A DNA stretch of 64,000 bases. Origin: Micromonospora sp. ATCC 39149. GTDB lineage: Bacteria > Actinomycetota > Actinomycetes > Mycobacteriales > Micromonosporaceae. The position numbers and the translations under genes are program-made. The notes beneath the pieces were generated by a model. The model did no database searches. It was not told the origin of the DNA and saw only the letters and a program-made list of their open reading frames with translations. The stretch spans positions 5,446,592-5,510,591 of the forward strand of contig NZ_GG657738.1 of the NCBI RefSeq assembly GCF_000158815.1. Reading direction: 5' to 3'. How positions within the stretch are numbered: position 1 is the first letter of the stretch; each line of letters begins with the position of its first letter. This document shows positions 60,086 through 64,000 of the stretch, piece by piece.

Positions 60086-62575
60086 ATGGCACGTCGTAAG
60101 AACACCGGTCCCAGGGCGGACCTGGCAGCCTTCGACCAGGCCGGCGCGCGGGTCTTCGACAACCCGCTGGTCACCGAGGTCTCCGACTCGTACCTGGAGT
60201 ACGCGTTCTCGGTCATCCACTCCCGCGCCCTGCCCGACGCCCGAGACGGCCTCAAGCCGGTGCACAGGCGCATCCTCTACTCGATGCACGAGGCGGGGCA
60301 TCGCCCCGACCGGGCGCACGTGAAATCGGCCCGGGTGGTCGGCGACGTGATGGGCCGATACCACCCGCACGGCGACACCGCGATCTACGACGCGATGGTC
60401 CGCCTGGCCCAGGACTTCTCGCTGAACGTCCCGCTCATCGACGGGCATGGGAACTTCGGTAGCCCGGACGACGGCCCGGCTGCCGCGCGTTACACCGAGG
60501 CCCGGATGTCCCACGAGGCGATGCTGCTGGTCGGCGAGCTGGGCGAGGACACCGTCGACGTCGAGCCGAACTACGACGGCTCGCTCACCCAGCCGACAGT
60601 GCTGCCGGCCGCGTTCCCCAACCTGCTGGTCAACGGCGCGTCCGGGATCGCGGTCGGGATGGCGACCAACATGATCCCGCACAACCTGGCCGAGGTCGTC
60701 TCCGCAGCCCGATGGCTGATCAACCATCCGGACGCCGACCTGGACAAGCTGATGGAGTTCGTTCCCGGCCCCGACCTGCCGACCGGCGGCGTGCTGCTCG
60801 GCCTCGACGAGGTGCGCCGGGCGTACGAGACGGGGCGCGGCGTCGTGCGCATGCGCGGCCGGGTGGAGATCGGTCCCCTGGAGGGCAGCCGGGGCCGGCA
60901 GGCCATCACCGTGGTCGAGTTGCCCTACGGCGTCGGCGCCGAGAAGGTGATCGCCGCGGTCACCAACGAGGTCAACAAGACCAAGCGGCTCACCGGCATC
61001 GCCGACGTCAAGGACCTCACGGACCGGGAGAACGGCACCCGCCTGGTCATCGAGTGCAAGGTGGGAGTCAATCCGCAGGCGCTGCTGGCCGACCTGTACC
61101 GGCTCACCCCGCTGGAGCAGTCGTTCGGCGTCAACAACCTGGTCCTCGTCGACGGGCAGCCGCAGACCCTGGGGCTGAAGGCGCTGCTGGAGGTCTTCCT
61201 GCGGCACCGCTACGACGTGGTGACCCGGCGCAGCGCGTACCGGCGGCGCAAGCGGCAGGAACGGCTGCACCTGGTCGACGGCCTGCTGATCGCCCTGCTC
61301 GACATCGACAAGGTGGTCCGGCTGATCCGGAGCAGCGACGACGCCCAGGCCGCCAAGGACGGCCTGATGCGCCAGTTCAAGCTCTCGGACATCCAGGCGA
61401 GCTACATCCTGGACACTCCGCTGCGCCGGCTGACGAAGTTCGACCGGATCGAGCTGGAGGCCGAGCAGGAGCAGTTGCGCAAGGAGATCGCCCAGCTCTC
61501 CACCATCCTGGACGACGAGAAGGTGCTGCGGAAGGTCGTCTCCGACGAACTGGCCGCCGTGGTGAAGAAGTTCGGCACGGAGCGGCGGACCACGCTGGTC
61601 GACGGGGACCTGAAGGAGGTGCTGGCCGCGTCCGCGCCGGCGGGTCCGCTGGAGGTGGCCGACGACCCGTGCCAGGTGATCCTCTCCGCCACCGGGTTGG
61701 TCGCCCGGACCGCGGCCGAGTCGGAGGAGGCCGCCGAGGGGCGCCGGCGTAGCGGCCGGGTCAAGCACGACGCGGTACGTGCCCTCGTGCACTCCACGGC
61801 CCGGGGCCGGGTGCTGCTGGTGACCAGCGCCGGCCGGGCGTTCAAGATCGACGTGCTGCCGTTGCCGGTGCTGCCGGAGCAGGCCGGCACGGTGTCGTTG
61901 CGCGGTGGCATGTCCGCCGCCGAGCTGGTGCCCCTGGAGCCGGGGGAGTCGGTGGTGGGGCTGGCGCCGCTTGGGCCGACTGCGGAGGGCTCGCCGGGGC
62001 TGGCGTTGGGCACGCGGCAGGGCGTGGTGAAGGTGTGCGCCCCCGACTGGCCGGTGCGTTCCGACGAGTTCGAGGTCGTCGGGCTGCGCGAGGGCGACGA
62101 GGTGGTCGGGGCGACCTGGCTCGCCGACGGTTCGGAGACACTGGCCTTCGTCTCCTCCGAGGCGTCGCTGCTGCGCTTTCCGGCGTCGCTGGTGCGCCCG
62201 CAGGGGCCGAAGGGCGGCGGCATGGCCGGCATCAACCTGCCGGCGGGGGCGCGGGTGGTCTTCTTCGGCGCGGTCCGGGAGGACGATCCGTCCCACGGCG
62301 AGCCGATGGTGGTGACGTCCACCGGAGCGACGGTGAAGGTGACCCCGTTCGAGGCGTACCCGGCGAAGGGGCGGGCGACCGGCGGGGTGCGTGCACAGCG
62401 GTTCCTCAAGGGCGAGACGGACCTGGTGGTTGCCTGGATCGGCCCTCGGCCGGTCGGTGCGACGGCGACCGGCGACCCCGTGGAGCTGCCTCCGGCCGAT
62501 CCGCGCCGCGACGGCAGCGGCTTCGCGGTGATGCTGGGGCCGACGGTGGTCGGCCACCAGATCGAACGCAACTGA
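60086..62575 (+). CDS. parC: DNA topoisomerase IV-type subunit A (ParC/GyrA family)
   Basis: 829 residues. DGLKPVHRRILYSM and the quinolone-region helix YHPHGDTAIYDAMVRLAQ precede the active-site Tyr in AAARYTEARMS. The breakage-reunion core is complete. The C-terminal beta-propeller lacks an exact GyrA box (QRRGGKG); a degenerate GRRRSGRVKHDAV stretch stands nearby. This favours ParC over GyrA. Thr occupies the position equivalent to GyrA Ser83, while the Asp87 equivalent is kept. It is cotranscribed with parE. Confidence 0.92.
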   Translation: MARRKNTGPRADLAAFDQAGARVFDNPLVTEVSDSYLEYAFSVIHSRALPDARDGLKPVHRRILYSMHEAGHRPDRAHVKSARVVGDVMGRYHPHGDTAIYDAMVRLAQDFSLNVPLIDGHGNFGSPDDGPAAARYTEARMSHEAMLLVGELGEDTVDVEPNYDGSLTQPTVLPAAFPNLLVNGASGIAVGMATNMIPHNLAEVVSAARWLINHPDADLDKLMEFVPGPDLPTGGVLLGLDEVRRAYETGRGVVRMRGRVEIGPLEGSRGRQAITVVELPYGVGAEKVIAAVTNEVNKTKRLTGIADVKDLTDRENGTRLVIECKVGVNPQALLADLYRLTPLEQSFGVNNLVLVDGQPQTLGLKALLEVFLRHRYDVVTRRSAYRRRKRQERLHLVDGLLIALLDIDKVVRLIRSSDDAQAAKDGLMRQFKLSDIQASYILDTPLRRLTKFDRIELEAEQEQLRKEIAQLSTILDDEKVLRKVVSDELAAVVKKFGTERRTTLVDGDLKEVLAASAPAGPLEVADDPCQVILSATGLVARTAAESEEAAEGRRRSGRVKHDAVRALVHSTARGRVLLVTSAGRAFKIDVLPLPVLPEQAGTVSLRGGMSAAELVPLEPGESVVGLAPLGPTAEGSPGLALGTRQGVVKVCAPDWPVRSDEFEVVGLREGDEVVGATWLADGSETLAFVSSEASLLRFPASLVRPQGPKGGGMAGINLPAGARVVFFGAVREDDPSHGEPMVVTSTGATVKVTPFEAYPAKGRATGGVRAQRFLKGETDLVVAWIGPRPVGATATGDPVELPPADPRRDGSGFAVMLGPTVVGHQIERN

Positions 62576-62606
62576 CCTCATCCCTACCCCCGCCCCTGCG
62601 ATCAAC

Positions 62607-63925
62607 TCAGGGGGCGGGGGTGCGGAGGCGGGTGGCCAGGCGCATGCCGTGGTAGACCACCAGGGCGGCGGCGGTGCCGAGGGCGATGCCGTTGAAGGAG
62701 AGGTCGCCGGTGGCCAGGGTGTAGTTGGCCGCGCCGATGATCAGGGCGACGGCGGCGGTCATCAGGTTGACCGGGTCGTGGAAGTCGACCCGGTTCTCGA
62801 TCCAGATCCGCGCGCCGAGGACGGCGATGAGGCCGTACAGGGCGGTGGTCGCGCCGCCGAGCACCCCGGCCGGCACGGTGAGGATCAGCGCGCCGAACTT
62901 CGGGCTCAGGCCGAGCAGCACGGCGGCCATCCCGGCCACCCAGTACGCGGCGGTCGAGTAGACGCGGGTCGCCGCCATCACGCCGATGTTCTCCGCGTAC
63001 GTGGTGGTGCCGGAGCCGCCGCCGGAGCCGGCGAGCACCGTGGCCAGGCCGTCGCCGAGGAACGCCCGGCCCATGTCCCGGTCGAGGTTGCGGCCGGTCA
63101 TCGCGGCGACCGCCTTGACGTGCCCGGCGTTCTCCGCGATCAGCACGAGGATGACGGGGATCACGAGCACCGTCGCACGCAGGCTGAAGCTCGGCGCGTG
63201 GAACTCGGGCAGGCCGATCCACGCCGCCTCGCGCAGCCCGTCGACGGCCTTCGGGTCGAGGCCGCCCAGGGCGGCGGCGAGCAGCCAGCCGACGACCACG
63301 CCGAGCAGGATGGACAGCCGGGCCGCGAAGCCTCGGAACGCCACCGTGGCGAGCAGGATCGCGGCCAGGGTGAGCACGGCGATCAGCGGCTGGGCCTTCA
63401 CGCCGGTGCCGCTGCCGCCCCCGTCCCAGGCGACGGGGGCGAGGTTCAGCCCGATCAGCGCCACGATGGCGCCGGTGACCACGGGCGGCATCAACGCGTC
63501 GATCCAGCGCGCCCCGGCGAGCTGGACGACGAGGCCGACGGTGGCCAGGGCGGCGCCGGCCACGACGATGCCGCCGAGCGCGGGGCCGATGTCGCCGCCG
63601 GCCTTCGCGGCCAGCACCGGGGCGATGAACGCGAACGACGACCCGAGGTACGACGGCAGCCGGTTGCCGGTGATCACCAGGAAGAGCAGGGTACCGACGC
63701 CGGAGAAGAACAGCGTGGTGGCCGGCGGAAAGCCGGTGATCAGCGGCACGGTGAAAAGGTGGCGCCGAACATCGCCACCACGTGCTGCACACCGACGCCG
63801 AGGGTGCGCGGCCAGGAGAGCCGCTCGCCGGGGTGGACCACGTCGCCCGGGCTGACGGAGCGGCCGTCGCCGTGCAGGGACCAGGGGGACCAGCGGGAGC
63901 GTGCTTCGGTGGGGGTCTGGGTCAT
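62607..63925 (-). pseudogene. NCS2 uracil/xanthine permease interrupted by a frameshift
   Basis: The N-terminus MTQTPTEARSRWSPW to LGVGVQHVVAMFGATF (63925-63757) and the remainder VPLITGFPPATTLFFSGVGT to the stop at 62607 are one nucleobase:cation symporter-2 protein of about 440 residues with 12-14 spans. FIAPVLAAKAG, the ENAGH motif and GGSGTTTYAENIG are NCS2 signatures. The two parts are in different frames, joined at a TTTT run near 63757. Apart from that indel the gene is complete, so it may be functional in reality. Confidence 0.85.
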
Positions 63926-64000
63926 GGCGCGCCCTTCGCGTCGACGGCGGTGAGGGGCGTGGACCCTGGAAGTGTTTCTAGCAGAGGGCGTGTTCTTGGC

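Noticed and set aside
59717..62605. 962-residue open frame on the minus strand opposite parC
   Set aside because: High-GC antisense frame with no ribosome site and no domain; parC fully accounts for the region.
1..64000. CRISPR arrays, rRNA genes, complete tRNAs and riboswitches
   Set aside because: No regularly spaced repeats, rRNA sequence, full cloverleaf or recognisable riboswitch core was seen on either strand; only the 3'-half tRNA-Val att copy is present.

Overview
The window is high-GC actinobacterial DNA. GTG starts, gene families such as RRQRL/DUF6284 element proteins, Methyltransf_19, DUF5988, MEDS/RsbA regulators and XRE regulators with C-terminal ligand or TPR regions, and a dispersed hairpin repeat that I associate with Micromonospora, together point to Micromonosporaceae, most likely Micromonospora. 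The genus is an inference; nothing here (no rRNA) proves it.

1-6056: the distal end of an actinomycete integrative and conjugative element (AICE). A tightly overlapping minus-strand transfer operon (FtsK-like Tra N-terminus, small membrane proteins, DUF2637, RRQRL zinc protein, DUF6284) diverges from a helix-turn-helix/PP2C phosphatase gene pair. The element ends at a 49-bp copy of the 3' half of tRNA-Val(CAC). A decayed tyrosine integrase end lies just beyond, so an older element probably occupied the same tRNA. 6.5-9.4 kb carries two XRE/TPR-like regulators, one in an operon with two tiny proteins.

9.4-14.9 kb is a plant-polysaccharide island: secreted GH62 arabinofuranosidase with a LacI-type operator, GH11 xylanase with a C-terminal membrane anchor, and a GH74 xyloglucanase remnant. 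Between them is an unusual single protein joining an ECF sigma factor, a zinc anti-sigma-like motif, a membrane segment and a secreted lysozyme-like domain. A second polysaccharide gene, an AA10 lytic polysaccharide monooxygenase with CBM2, is at 30.5 kb.

15-30 kb is mixed accessory and housekeeping DNA: a small HhH protein, a methyltransferase, a divergent HxlR/oxidoreductase pair with a clear palindromic operator, a YdeI-like protein, a divergent SDR/XRE pair, furA-katG, an aldo/keto reductase and an LPXTG-type wall protein. 31-48 kb holds a truncated NB-ARC regulator, two secreted trypsin-like proteases, rfbB, an SNF2-helicase/SWIM pair, MEDS-family regulators, and what looks like an eroded biosynthetic locus (Sfp-type PPTase, intact and broken acyl-CoA synthetase paralogues, truncated HAD and ABC genes, DUF5988).

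48-64 kb is core-like: recD2, DinB-like proteins, a trehalase/debranching-type glycosidase with an SCP2-like partner, DUF72, a secreted GDSL hydrolase, the topoisomerase IV-type parE-parC pair and an NCS2 nucleobase permease. Several genes (SDR at 28.5 kb, membrane protein at 55.4 kb, permease at 63.76 kb, GH74 remnant) are broken by single small indels beside otherwise intact coding sequence. This could be real decay or draft-sequence error.
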